Below, in pieces: positions 33,694-42,055 of a DNA stretch of 49,648 bases. The DNA is from JAAYBQ01 sp035403465. Its GTDB lineage: Bacteria > Spirochaetota > UBA4802 > UBA5550. Both the position numbers and the translations under genes were made by a program. The DNA lies in the NCBI GenBank assembly GCA_035403465.1, contig DAONFG010000024.1, positions 1 to 49,648 of the forward strand, read 5' to 3'. The notes under the pieces are model-generated. The model was not told the origin of the DNA. It did no database searches and saw nothing but the letters and a program-made list of their open reading frames with translations. Numbering within the stretch: the stretch's first letter is position 1; every line of letters starts with the position of its first letter.

Positions 33694-34967
33694 GAAACTC
33701 CTCCCTGTGCCGAACCTGCCGCAGGCCTGCCCTTGAGCCTCAGCCCGGTCGAGTCCGGTTCTGTCAGTATTTGTATGAATTTATTTTTTCCCGGTTTCTC
33801 ATCGATCACGACCGGTACATAGTACTCGTTGTAGCCCGTGGTCATTCCATCCCTGACCTTCTCTGTCAGCATGGTGCATGCCCTACCGCTGAACCTGGCA
33901 TAGTAATCAATCTTCTGCTGCGTGTAAAGCTTTATTATCCTCTCGCTGCGCAAGGTCTTGACCGATTCATGTATGGCGCCAGGCATTGCCGTTGCAGCTG
34001 TTCCAGGCCTCGGAGAGTACCTGAAAGTGTGCACATGAGAGAAGGGTACACTTTTCACAATGTTTACGGTATCTTCAAATTCGGCATCTGTCTCGCCGGG
34101 GAAGCCGACGATTATATCCGTGGTGAAGTTGAAGAGCCCGTCAGCCTTTTTGAGCCTGTGTACGGTATCCATGTACATCGCGCTGTTGTACGGCCTGTTC
34201 ATGCGTTTCAGCACAGTATCGCTTCCGCTCTGAAGCGACAGGTGCAGGTGCTTTACCATTTTCTGGTGGGTAAAGAGGGCAGTGAGTTTCCCGGTTGCTG
34301 ATTCCGGATCGAGTGATGTGAGGTGAAGCCTGAACCCGCCCTCTACTGCAAGTACCTGTTCAACCAGTGATCCCAGGTCTTTGCCGGAATCATTGTATTT
34401 CCCTATATTCACGCCTGTGAGAATAATTTCCCTGTAGTCGTGATCAAGCAGTTCCCTGAATTCGCGGAGAATATCCGCAGCAGGTCTGCTCACGGGTGCG
34501 CCGCGCATCTGGGGTATTATGCAGTACGAGCAGTAATTGTTACAGCCGTCCTGGATCTTCAGGTTCACCCTGTTCGTGGAACACTTTACGGGCGCGTGAA
34601 AGTCAAACCGTGATGTTGCGTGCAGTTCGATGTCGTGTGTTTCCATGCCCGCAACAAGTTCCGGTATAAGGTACTTCCGGTCATTTGAAACGTAGGTAAT
34701 GTTCCCGTCATGTTTGATCTCCTCACCGGCGCATCCGGTAACTATGATACGGCGCGGGTCAGCCTCGCCGCAGAGTTCCATGGCGCGGTATATCAGCTGC
34801 CTGGTCTTGCGTTCGCTGCGTGATGTCACAGCACAGGCATTGATAATATAGATGTCTGCTGTTCCGTTAAACGCAACGGTGTGCCCGGCCTCCTGGAGTG
34901 AAGTGGAGACGGATTCGATTTCGGACTGGTTCAGCCTGCAGCCCAGGGATGTTATGCGTATCTTCAT
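33690..34967 (-). CDS. mtaB: tRNA t6A37 methylthiotransferase
   Basis: A radical SAM enzyme that adds a methylthio group to t6A37 of tRNA. The N-terminal UPF0004 domain begins ITSLGCRLNQSE, the form seen in MtaB rather than MiaB, with cluster cysteines in INACAVT and VTGCAG. The radical SAM cluster is CNNYCSYC, followed by PQMRG. The LSLQSGSD block and a C-terminal TRAM-like region complete it. The 425 residues fit MtaB. It heads a two-gene unit with the membrane protein downstream. Confidence 0.9.
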   Translation of the reverse strand: MKIRITSLGCRLNQSEIESVSTSLQEAGHTVAFNGTADIYIINACAVTSRSERKTRQLIYRAMELCGEADPRRIIVTGCAGEEIKHDGNITYVSNDRKYLIPELVAGMETHDIELHATSRFDFHAPVKCSTNRVNLKIQDGCNNYCSYCIIPQMRGAPVSRPAADILREFRELLDHDYREIILTGVNIGKYNDSGKDLGSLVEQVLAVEGGFRLHLTSLDPESATGKLTALFTHQKMVKHLHLSLQSGSDTVLKRMNRPYNSAMYMDTVHRLKKADGLFNFTTDIIVGFPGETDAEFEDTVNIVKSVPFSHVHTFRYSPRPGTAATAMPGAIHESVKTLRSERIIKLYTQQKIDYYARFSGRACTMLTEKVRDGMTTGYNEYYVPVVIDEKPGKNKFIQILTEPDSTGLRLKGRPAAGSAQGGVS

Positions 34968-35081
34968 GGTTAATAATCAGGATTCATGACAGATTCCTGT
35001 CAATTATTAGTTTAATCATACTGTAAAATATTTTAAACGATCTGTACGGAATATGGGTCGTCGGTAAAATGGTAAATTTTC

Positions 35082-35110
35082 TTGACAACTTGTCAAATTA
35101 AAACTACTTT
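35082..35110 (+). promoter_or_regulatory. Toxin-antitoxin promoter with embedded operator
   Basis: The perfect palindrome TTGACAACTTGTCAA (35082-35096) contains a consensus -35 box, TTGACA, in its left arm. A TACTTT lies 17 bases on (35105-35110) as a weak -10. The antitoxin starts at 35131. An antitoxin or antitoxin-toxin complex bound here would block the polymerase, the standard feedback of type II systems. Confidence 0.65.
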
Positions 35111-35130
35111 GTTTATGCGGAGTTAATTAT

Positions 35131-35370
35131 ATGAAAACATTACAGGTTGGTGAATTTAAACGCAGGTTTTCCGAAGTTCTCGACAGTGTCAGGGGCGGGG
35201 ATGAAATAGCCGTCACTTACGGTAAAAAAAAGGAGAAAGTGGCAATTCTTATACCTTTTGATAAATACCGCAAAAAAAATAAAAGGAAAATCGGAGTTGC
35301 GGCAGGAAGAGGATCATGTATATTTCATGAAGATTTTGAAATTTCCGATGATGAATTTTTACAGTCATGA
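35131..35370 (+). CDS. Phd/YefM-family antitoxin
   Basis: A 79-residue protein. The N-terminal 50 residues form the Phd/YefM DNA-binding fold (TLQVGEFKRRFSEVLDSVR, then EIAVTYGKKKEKVAILIP); the acidic tail (HEDFEISDDEF) would wrap the toxin. It should neutralise the PIN toxin encoded next and repress their shared promoter at the palindrome upstream. The stop overlaps the toxin start by ATGA, ensuring antitoxin is made first. Confidence 0.9.
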   Translation: MKTLQVGEFKRRFSEVLDSVRGGDEIAVTYGKKKEKVAILIPFDKYRKKNKRKIGVAAGRGSCIFHEDFEISDDEFLQS

Positions 35371-35765
35371 AATATCTTCTTGATACACATACAATGCTCT
35401 GGTCGATATTTTCACCTGGTTCAATTTCTGCAAAAGCTGATAAAATTATTACAAATCCGGATAATCTGATTTATGTAAGTGCTGTATCTTTCTGGGAGAT
35501 ATCTTTAAAATACAACATCGGTAAACTTGAACTGCGCAATTATACACCTGAAGATATGCCGGTACTTGCAGAAAAATCGGGCTTTGATGTGTTGAACCTG
35601 ATTCCGGAAGATGCCTCCTCGTTTTACAGGCTGCCTAAAGAAATACACAGGGATCCATTCGACAGGATGCTTATCTGGCAGGCAATCAGGAATAAGCTGA
35701 CTGTTGTATCTAAAGATTCACGTTTTAAGGAATATGAAAGTTACGGATTAAAAGTCAGCTGGTGA
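35367..35765 (+). CDS. PIN-domain toxin (VapC-like ribonuclease)
   Basis: A 132-residue PIN-domain RNase of the type that pairs with Phd antitoxins. Signature residues: DTHTMLW at the start with the first catalytic Asp, VSAVSFWEISLKYNIGKLEL with the conserved Glu, and the acidic RDPFDRMLIWQA and VSKDSRF near the end. All metal-binding acids appear present, so it is probably active against RNA. It is translationally coupled to the antitoxin. No complete mobile element flanks the pair, but a MITE-like repeat lies about 170 bases downstream. Confidence 0.9.
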   Translation: MKYLLDTHTMLWSIFSPGSISAKADKIITNPDNLIYVSAVSFWEISLKYNIGKLELRNYTPEDMPVLAEKSGFDVLNLIPEDASSFYRLPKEIHRDPFDRMLIWQAIRNKLTVVSKDSRFKEYESYGLKVSW

Positions 35766-35936
35766 ACTCTATTGATCCTGCAGCACGGCTGTGCTCTCCT
35801 GTTTGCCGCATACCCTCCTGGTTTTGCAACCCGTATTCCCTGATGTCTCCTGGCACTGATAGCAGAACATACCCATGTGTTCCCTCCGTATATGATTGTA
35901 CAATTTTTACTGATTTTTCATATCTGCCATTGAGAC

Positions 35937-36053
35937 ACTGAGGCACAGAGGAAAAACTTTAGTAAAATGAACTTGATAGAAACATAAACACTGTGTTGTA
36001 TATGAATGCTGTCAGTATAACTAATCATATAAACTCCGTGCCTCTGCGGCAGA
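35937..36053. repeat. MITE-like inverted repeat, about 117 bases
   Basis: CTGAGGCACAGAGG near 35938 and CTCCGTGCCTCTGCGG near 36035 are inverted copies sharing the core GAGGCAC(A/G)GAG, separated by about 80 AT-rich bases. No transposase is encoded. The remaining spacer between the toxin and the cyclase (35766-36131) holds only a 14-codon frame with a good ribosome site (ATG at 36098, stop at 36142), which may be the start of a lost gene. Confidence 0.45.
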
Positions 36054-36131
36054 ACTTCAGTTAATGTTAAATGAAATCTATCACAGGAGAAATACTTATG
36101 CCTTTATCCAGGTCAAGAGGTGAGGACATGA

Positions 36132-37139
36132 CTAAAAAATAATTACCTGAGGAGGTTTTATGCGTACCGGTTCTATAAGTTTTTTTTGAACAAGGTCCTC
36201 GTATGAGCAGACCATGTTGCGTCCATGGTTTTTAGCGTAGTAGAGTGCCCTGTCGGCCCTGTCTATAATGATGGTTGAATGTTCCTCAGGGTGAATGCTG
36301 GCGAACCCGGCACTTACAGTTATGCGTCCCACTATGGGAAAGACCCTTGACTCGACATTCGCCCTGATCCTTTCAAGAAGCATCATTGCCTTCTCCTCGT
36401 CAACCTCCCGCATAAGTATGATGAACTCCTCGCCGCCAAACCTGAACTTCAGGTCATGAAAGCGCATCTCCTGGTTAAGCATCCTTGAAAAGAGTATAAG
36501 CACTTCGTCGCCTATCATGTGACCGAACCTGTCATTCACATCCTTGAAATGGTCAATGTCAAATATAGCCAGCCTTGAATAGCTGAAGCCGTTGCGCCTG
36601 CACCCGCTGTCGCTGTCCGAAGAAACCTTTGCAAGAGCCCTGCTCAGGGCCTGCCTGTTCAAAAGTCCAGTGAGGTAATCGGTGTCCTTTTGTTTTATCA
36701 GCTTGAGCTGGTTGTTTGAAATTTCAAGGATATTCTCTAATACTGATATACTGCCGTTTTTCAGGCCTCCGTCCGGGAAGTCTTTTATGCGTATAATATA
36801 TTCATCGTCGCTGGCCTCGGCCATTGGATAGAGAATTTCGCTCACAAGCCCGGCAGCTGATGTGTTCAGGAGTATCCTGCCGGATTTGTAGCATCTGAAG
36901 ATGTCGGGGTCTGATTCAATGTCCTCGATGTCGCATCCTTTTCCTGAAATGTCAAGAGCAGCCAGGCACGGTTCACCGGTGTCATGGTTGAGTTCCCTGT
37001 TGTGTGAAATTTCGTAGACAGTAACATTGCCTGCCATGTAGCAGCGTTTCATTATGCCCGAGAATGAGTCGAACAGGTCGTCAATTCCCTGTGCCGAGCT
37101 CAGCTCAATCATTATTTCAAGCAGGGTTCCTGTTTCCAT
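36132..37139 (-). CDS. Diguanylate cyclase with GAF-like sensor
   Basis: A 335-residue GGDEF protein that makes cyclic di-GMP from two GTP. The N-terminal 150 residues look like a GAF-type input. The GGDEF domain (about 165-325) has the active motif GGEEF at about 235-239, the DIDHFKDVND metal site and, five residues before the motif, an RFHD that fits the RxxD inhibitory I-site. It is thus expected to be active and feedback-inhibited. No membrane segment. It is probably a single-gene unit. Confidence 0.92.
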   Translation of the reverse strand: METGTLLEIMIELSSAQGIDDLFDSFSGIMKRCYMAGNVTVYEISHNRELNHDTGEPCLAALDISGKGCDIEDIESDPDIFRCYKSGRILLNTSAAGLVSEILYPMAEASDDEYIIRIKDFPDGGLKNGSISVLENILEISNNQLKLIKQKDTDYLTGLLNRQALSRALAKVSSDSDSGCRRNGFSYSRLAIFDIDHFKDVNDRFGHMIGDEVLILFSRMLNQEMRFHDLKFRFGGEEFIILMREVDEEKAMMLLERIRANVESRVFPIVGRITVSAGFASIHPEEHSTIIIDRADRALYYAKNHGRNMVCSYEDLVQKKLIEPVRIKPPQVIIF

Positions 37140-37180
37140 ATTCTTTACATCCGGGTGTAATATAATAAAAACAGGGTGAT

Positions 37181-37209
37181 AAAAAAAGCCCCGTGAAGGG
37201 GCTTTTTTT
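37181..37209. terminator. Bidirectional Rho-independent terminator
   Basis: GCCCC (37188-37192) and GGGGC (37198-37202) flank a GTGAA loop, with seven A on one side and seven T on the other, so it works on either strand. It lies directly after the lipoprotein gene that is read leftward and just upstream of the cyclase gene. Confidence 0.9.
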
Positions 37210-37229
37210 ATGATAGTGTCATGCGGGTA

Positions 37230-37877
37230 TTATTTCGCTTTTACTGCAATACGTAATGCGTCGAGGCTGACCTTTGAGCCGCCTGCTGTTGTAATAAAAC
37301 CCTTATGTAAATCAGATGTATCTGTTATTTTTGTCATAAACCAGTTCCACTGCCTTGCCTGGTGCTTGTCTTTTGGCGGCATGTTTACGTCGTCTTCATT
37401 GCTCCCGTCAAAGCATATAACAACAGCACCGATTTTTATGTCAGCTTTAGTTGCAATGCGGGTTTTCCAGTATACCTTGGTCCATATCTCTTTTGAATCT
37501 TTAACCATCATGAACTTTGCTTCGTTCTTTGTTTCTTTAGTTGCGGGTGTTACCAGCTTCGAAACAAAAACATAAATCCACTGTTTGGTTCCAAGTGTCT
37601 CTTCGGCTACGAAGTAATCATCAGGCTGAATATAGTGCTCGTCTGAATTATCATCATCACCATAGCCCCAGTCGCTGCTCTTGGACTTGCTTCCTGTTTT
37701 GGAAGTTTTTGAACCGGTGCCTGAATCATCTGAACCGCTTTTGTTCTTGTTGTCCTTGTACTCGTCATAAACTATCTGTGCCGAGTTAAGGCCTGTGTAT
37801 TCATCAACAGTCTTGCAGCCTGTAGAATAGAAAAACGCAAGAGAGATGATGAAAAATATGCCGAGAATCTTTCGCAT
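37230..37877 (-). CDS. Lipoprotein with charged low-complexity linker
   Basis: A 215-residue lipoprotein with signal peptide and lipobox YSTGC. Residues about 40-80 are a Ser/Lys/Asp/Gly-rich linker (GSKTSKTGSKSKSSD), followed by a compact domain of about 130 residues without a family I recognise. GGAGG precedes the ATG. The flexible linker would hold the domain away from the membrane. It is well expressed if the strong terminator is a guide. Function unknown. Confidence 0.82.
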   Translation of the reverse strand: MRKILGIFFIISLAFFYSTGCKTVDEYTGLNSAQIVYDEYKDNKNKSGSDDSGTGSKTSKTGSKSKSSDWGYGDDDNSDEHYIQPDDYFVAEETLGTKQWIYVFVSKLVTPATKETKNEAKFMMVKDSKEIWTKVYWKTRIATKADIKIGAVVICFDGSNEDDVNMPPKDKHQARQWNWFMTKITDTSDLHKGFITTAGGSKVSLDALRIAVKAK

Positions 37878-37924
37878 TGATAGCCTCCAAAATAATCCAT
37901 TTTTGTTTGTTTACCCGTGAAGAT

Positions 37925-37950
37925 TGTTCTGCACTGTTCAGGGCAGAACA
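37925..37950 (-). other. Eight-pair stem-loop in the lipoprotein gene's upstream region
   Basis: TGTTCTGC (37925-37932) and GCAGAACA (37943-37950) form a perfect stem with a ten-base loop, 48 bases from the lipoprotein start. There is no T run, so it may be a leader hairpin or operator rather than a terminator. Confidence 0.4.
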
Positions 37951-38054
37951 GTTGTTCCGGTATACATATGACATTTTTATTTTATATCGGATAAAAAGTC
38001 AAACAAGATTGGGCTGCGGATTCAATATTCTTTTTTGAATTATTGAAACTTAAA

Positions 38055-38687
38055 TCAGCTGAACCTGTCATAGCGCAGAATTTCTGCTGCAGACCGCCTG
38101 TATGCCCTGGGGAATAGTTTAAGGTCAGGTGCAGGGTAGCCCACTGCTACAAGCATGGGTATGATCATTTCATCAGGTATGCCGAACTCTTTTTTAACCT
38201 TGTCGCTGCTGAAACCGTCCATGGGGTGGCTTTCAAGTCCCAGCCCTTTAGCTGCAAGCATAAGAGTCATGGCAAACAGGGATGCGTTTTTTACTGCGAA
38301 TACTTTCCTTGTGAGGCTGTCTTTATCGCCGTATTGTTTAAAGGGGCCCGGTCTTGTGGATCCGACATCCTCCTGTTTAAGTGTTCCTGCTTCAACCCGC
38401 TTACTCAGGATGGTATCGATATTCTGCTCAATAGCACCTGGATTTGCGATTATGATGAACACGACCGATGCCTCTTCGACCTTGGGCTGGTTGAATGCAC
38501 ACTCCTTCAGAATTTTTTTTCTTTGAGGATCATGGACTGCAATAACCTCCCACGGCTGCAGGTTGAAGGATGAAGGGGATAGTGATGCCAGTTCAACGAG
38601 AGTATTAATCTCCTCCCTGCTCATAGTCATGGTTTTATCAAAAAAATTTATGGATCTCCGGGTTTTGATTGCTTCGATGGTTTTCAT
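38055..38687 (-). CDS. Nitroreductase-family flavoprotein
   Basis: A 210-residue FMN-dependent oxidoreductase. The N-terminal AIKTRRSINFFD carries the conserved Arg-Arg-Ser that binds the FMN phosphate, and LASLSPSSFNLQPWEV and GLESHPMDGFS are family blocks. Members reduce nitro compounds, quinones or flavins with NAD(P)H. The frame is open from 38723; the ATG at 38687 has AGGAG seven bases before and fits the family start. A single-gene unit divergent from serS. Confidence 0.9.
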   Translation of the reverse strand: MKTIEAIKTRRSINFFDKTMTMSREEINTLVELASLSPSSFNLQPWEVIAVHDPQRKKILKECAFNQPKVEEASVVFIIIANPGAIEQNIDTILSKRVEAGTLKQEDVGSTRPGPFKQYGDKDSLTRKVFAVKNASLFAMTLMLAAKGLGLESHPMDGFSSDKVKKEFGIPDEMIIPMLVAVGYPAPDLKLFPRAYRRSAAEILRYDRFS

Positions 38688-38924
38688 GAACATTCTCCTG
38701 ACTGATTTTATACTGTGACTCACTGTACAAATTACAGTTTAAATTTAACAGGTATTAAGGTGAATTGCAAATTTATTCGGTACTCCTGTGAATTTTACAT
38801 CTTGACAAATAAGAGCTCCGGCTTTAGCTAATTATTGGCTTATTTTTTTATGAAAGACCGGTTTAAGCTTCTACCCCTTTGGGGAAAGGCTGTAATCCGG
38901 ATATTACTTTTCCAGGAGAATACA

Positions 38925-40178
38925 ATGATAGACCCCGGGATTATCAGGGACGACATAGAGTCAGTCAGGAAGAACCTTGTAAAGAGAAACATGACAGGTG
39001 TTGTTGACCTTGACGAAGTTAAAAAGATAGATGAAGAGAGAAGGACTCTTAACCTCAAGTCCGATGAACTTCGGGAAAAACGCAATACCCTTTCCAAAAC
39101 CATAGGCCAGCTGAAAGGGCAGGGTCCCGAGGCTGAAGCGCTCAAGAAAGAGGTGCAGGCCATTGCCGACGAACTGAAGTCCTTTAGCGACAGGCAGGCC
39201 GAACTTGAGGTTAAGTTCAACGAGCTCCACCTCTCCATTCCCAACATGCTCGATGCCTCTGTGCCTGAAGGTAAGGATGAAAAGAGCAATGTTGTCATAA
39301 GGACCTGGGGTAAAAAACCAGAGTTCGGGTTCACTCCCAAACCGCACTATGAAATCGGAACCGACATGGGCATCCTGGATTTTGAGCGCGGTGTAAAACT
39401 CGCAGGTGCCAGGTTCTATCTTTACCGCGGGCTTGCGGCGCGGCTTGAACGGTCAATCATAAACTTCATGCTTGACCTGCACACAAAAGAGAACGGTTAC
39501 GAGGAGACTTTCGGGCCATTCATAGTTAATGACGAGAGCATGACAGGTACAGGCCAGTACCCCAAGTTTAAAGATGAATACTACAGGATGGACAGGGACG
39601 GCTTGTCGCTCATACCCACGGCCGAGGTCACCCTGACAAATATATACAGGGATGAAATAATAGAAGAGGAGAACCTGCCCATACATCTTACAATGCAGTC
39701 ATCATGCTTCAGACGCGAGGCAGGAGCTGCCGGCCGTGATACGCGCGGGCTTGTGCGCGTTCACCAGTTCCAGAAGGTCGAGCTGGTTAAGTTTGTTGAA
39801 CCGTCAACTTCGTTCGACGAGCTTGAAAAACTCACTGCGAATGCCGAGGAGGTGCTGAAACGCCTTGGCCTGCATTACCGTGTTATGCTGCTTTGCGGCG
39901 GCGATACATCAGCCTCTTCGGCCAAAACATACGACATCGAGGTTTGGATGCCGGGCCTGGACAGATACATGGAGATTTCATCGTGTTCAAACTTCCTTGA
40001 GTACCAGGCGCGCAGGGCAATGATCCGTTACAGGAAAAAAGGCGAAAAGCCCGTGTACCTTCACACGCTTAACGGGTCAGGGCTTGCAGCTGGCAGGACC
40101 ATGGCAGCGATCATAGAGAACTACCAGACAGCGGACGGGAAGTTCGAAATCCCCGAAGTGCTGAAAAAATATATGTAG
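38925..40178 (+). CDS. serS: Seryl-tRNA synthetase
   Basis: This class II synthetase charges tRNA-Ser. An N-terminal antiparallel coiled coil (about 30-100) grips the tRNA. Motif 2 is SSCFRREAGAAGRDTRGLVR and motif 3 is GLAAGRTMAAIIENYQ. The 417 residues are the normal length. AGGAGA lies ahead of the ATG at 38925; the longer frame from 38835 has no homology upstream. A TTGACA at 38802 may be a -35 box, but no clear -10 is at 17 bases. The next gene follows after four bases. Confidence 0.96.
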   Translation: MIDPGIIRDDIESVRKNLVKRNMTGVVDLDEVKKIDEERRTLNLKSDELREKRNTLSKTIGQLKGQGPEAEALKKEVQAIADELKSFSDRQAELEVKFNELHLSIPNMLDASVPEGKDEKSNVVIRTWGKKPEFGFTPKPHYEIGTDMGILDFERGVKLAGARFYLYRGLAARLERSIINFMLDLHTKENGYEETFGPFIVNDESMTGTGQYPKFKDEYYRMDRDGLSLIPTAEVTLTNIYRDEIIEEENLPIHLTMQSSCFRREAGAAGRDTRGLVRVHQFQKVELVKFVEPSTSFDELEKLTANAEEVLKRLGLHYRVMLLCGGDTSASSAKTYDIEVWMPGLDRYMEISSCSNFLEYQARRAMIRYRKKGEKPVYLHTLNGSGLAAGRTMAAIIENYQTADGKFEIPEVLKKYM

Positions 40179-40182
40179 GCCC

Positions 40183-41151
40183 GTGATGAAAGAGGTCAAC
40201 CTTAACGGTTCGGGCTGGCGCGGATTGCGCCTTGCACTCTCGCTTGCCCTGCTGAAGGGGGAACAGACAGTTTTCCCCGGCGGCGTGAATATACTTACGT
40301 CTGACCCCGCGAATCTGCCCCTGTATGATGACATTAAAAGATTCCTGTTTAACGCAAACTGCGGAATGCTCGCCGAATCGGGTGAGGAAATCGCGTTCTA
40401 TCCCGAAACTATTGCTCCCGGAAGATACAGTATTGAAACCGGGAACTATTCATCCATAACCGAAATTCAACTCTTCATTATGCCTTCGCTTTTCAGCCGC
40501 GGTTCACGCTCAGTGATAAACTATAAAGGCGTGACGCACTCGCACGTATCGTTCCCCACTGTCTTTATCAAGGAGACGCTGCTGGGCCTGCTTGAACAGT
40601 GCGGGTTCTATGCAAGCATGAACATGAAGCGTTTCGGCTACTACGGGTCGGGAGGCGGAATCGCCGAGTCACGGATTTACCCGGCGGAAAAAAAAGTCTG
40701 CGTTGACCTGCTTACCCCGCGCACGGTTTCCCTTGAGGGTGTGCGCATATTTGTTGCAAAGATGGACATGTCCCTTGCGGAACGTGAAAAGGAATTTGTG
40801 CTGAAGAACATAAATGTTACCGCGGATAAAGTCCAGGTCATGGAGATACGGGACGCGGACGGATTCGGCAACTCGATACAGGTATACATGAAGTACGGGA
40901 ATGTGAATGTTATTCTTTCACGCGACATGGAGATATACAACAGTGCGGGTGACCTTGTTTTTGACGAGGCCAGGTACTATGCTGCCCTGGGATCGCTTAA
41001 GGATGAGATTACACGGTTTGCCGGTACTGGGATTCTGCCCGCGTACATTGCGGCGGAGGTTATCCCGTATATGGTGATAAGCGGTTCACCTGTGCCAGGC
41101 GTGTTTGCGGATGCATGGAGCTGCAGTATCTGCAAACAGATACTTGACTGA
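40183..41151 (+). CDS. RtcA-like RNA 3'-phosphate cyclase paralogue
   Basis: A 322-residue protein that resembles the RNA 3'-terminal phosphate cyclase family in overall plan: LNGSGWRGLRLALSLALLKG at the start, a central GGGIAESRIYP and a small insert-like domain. The family's adenylylated His, expected near the C-terminus in a SCHLLTN-like block, appears replaced: AWSCSICKQ ends the protein here. If alignment confirms this, it would be inactive as a cyclase, like eukaryotic Rcl1. Start GTG 40183 or ATG 40186. It lies four bases after serS, hinting at an RNA-related role, and is followed by a terminator. Confidence 0.6.
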   Translation: MMKEVNLNGSGWRGLRLALSLALLKGEQTVFPGGVNILTSDPANLPLYDDIKRFLFNANCGMLAESGEEIAFYPETIAPGRYSIETGNYSSITEIQLFIMPSLFSRGSRSVINYKGVTHSHVSFPTVFIKETLLGLLEQCGFYASMNMKRFGYYGSGGGIAESRIYPAEKKVCVDLLTPRTVSLEGVRIFVAKMDMSLAEREKEFVLKNINVTADKVQVMEIRDADGFGNSIQVYMKYGNVNVILSRDMEIYNSAGDLVFDEARYYAALGSLKDEITRFAGTGILPAYIAAEVIPYMVISGSPVPGVFADAWSCSICKQILD

Positions 41152-41293
41152 GTGATAGTTAGAGTAAAACCTGCCTGTATGACCCCTCTGGATTAACAGT
41201 TCGAAATATTAAGTTGATTCATTATTATTTTTTTATTATACTTGTATCGGTTAATCATTGAATAAGTATTCATGACGTCACTGCAAGGCATGC

Positions 41294-41315
41294 ACTGCTG
41301 TGGCAGTCTTTTTTT
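41294..41315 (+). terminator. Rho-independent terminator of the serS unit
   Basis: ACTGC (41294-41298) and GCAGT (41303-41307) flank a TGTG loop, followed by C and seven T (41309-41315). It ends the serS-cyclase transcript. Confidence 0.78.
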
Positions 41316-41385
41316 AGAATACCCATTTTATGATATAAAACACATTCCTGTCTGAGCAGATTGCTTCACTTTTTTTGCAATGGCA

Positions 41386-41414
41386 GTGCTAATCTGATTG
41401 TTAAGTTTTATAAT
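41386..41414 (+). promoter_or_regulatory. Candidate promoter of the glutaredoxin-FTR pair
   Basis: A perfect TATAAT (41409-41414) has a weak -35 (GTGCTA, 41386-41391) 17 bases upstream. It lies 22 bases before the glutaredoxin ATG, giving a short leader, and after the serS terminator, which supports a separate unit. Confidence 0.5.
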
Positions 41415-41436
41415 ATACCGGTAGCGGGGATTAATA

Positions 41437-41733
41437 ATGGAAAATATAAATTTTACATACGAAGACGGGAACAGGAAACCGGGTGAGGTTAAGGTATACG
41501 CGCTTTCAACATGTGCTTTCTGCAAAAAGGCTTTAAAATTTCTGCGTGAAAATTCAATCTGCTTCAGCTATGTTTATGTAGACGAGCTTGATCCGGAAGT
41601 TAAGGATAAACTTAAAGCATGGCTGCGGGAAAAGTACAAAGAGGAGACCGGGTTCCCCTTCCTTGTGATTGATGATTCAACAGTTTTAATCGGGTTCAAC
41701 GAAGAGAAATACATCAGGCACCTGGTGAAATGA
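41437..41733 (+). CDS. Glutaredoxin-like protein
   Basis: A 98-residue thioredoxin-fold protein with active site CAFC in VYALSTCAFCKKALKFL and the cis-proline loop in TGFPFLVIDD. The spacing and length fit small glutaredoxin/NrdH-like redoxins. It reduces disulfides in the cytoplasm. The next gene, one base later, is a ferredoxin-thioredoxin reductase catalytic subunit, so this redoxin probably receives electrons from ferredoxin rather than from NADPH or glutathione. Confidence 0.85.
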   Translation: MENINFTYEDGNRKPGEVKVYALSTCAFCKKALKFLRENSICFSYVYVDELDPEVKDKLKAWLREKYKEETGFPFLVIDDSTVLIGFNEEKYIRHLVK

Positions 41734-41734
41734 T

Positions 41735-42055
41735 ATGAAAACATTTGACGATGTAAGACTTTTCGTGACCATGGTCGCCATGCAGCAGGGATGGGAACTT
41801 AACCGGGACCCGGAACATATAGAAATAATAATCGAGGGCTTTGCTAAAAATTACAACAGGTACGGGTACTTCTCGTGCCCCTGCCGCGACGCATCCGGGA
41901 AAAAAGAGAGTGACAGGGACATCATCTGTCCATGCCGCTACTGCAGGCCGGACCAGGAGCAGTACGGACACTGCTACTGCGGATTATTCCTCACAAGGGA
42001 ATACTTTGCAACGGGCAAAGAACCATCGTCGATCCCGGAAAGGCGCAAGTCGTAG
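41735..42055 (+). CDS. Ferredoxin-thioredoxin reductase, catalytic subunit
   Basis: A 106-residue 4Fe-4S protein. The family cysteines are seen as CPC, CPC and CYC within FSCPCRD, IICPCRYC and YGHCYCGLF, giving the cluster ligands and the active disulfide. It passes ferredoxin electrons to a thioredoxin-like partner. The variable FTR subunit of plants is not encoded nearby. It follows the glutaredoxin by one base, clearly one unit. Confidence 0.9.
   Translation: MKTFDDVRLFVTMVAMQQGWELNRDPEHIEIIIEGFAKNYNRYGYFSCPCRDASGKKESDRDIICPCRYCRPDQEQYGHCYCGLFLTREYFATGKEPSSIPERRKS

Noticed and set aside
38802..38830. TTGACA upstream of serS as a promoter
   Set aside because: The -10 position 17 bases on reads TAGCTA, too weak to call on its own.
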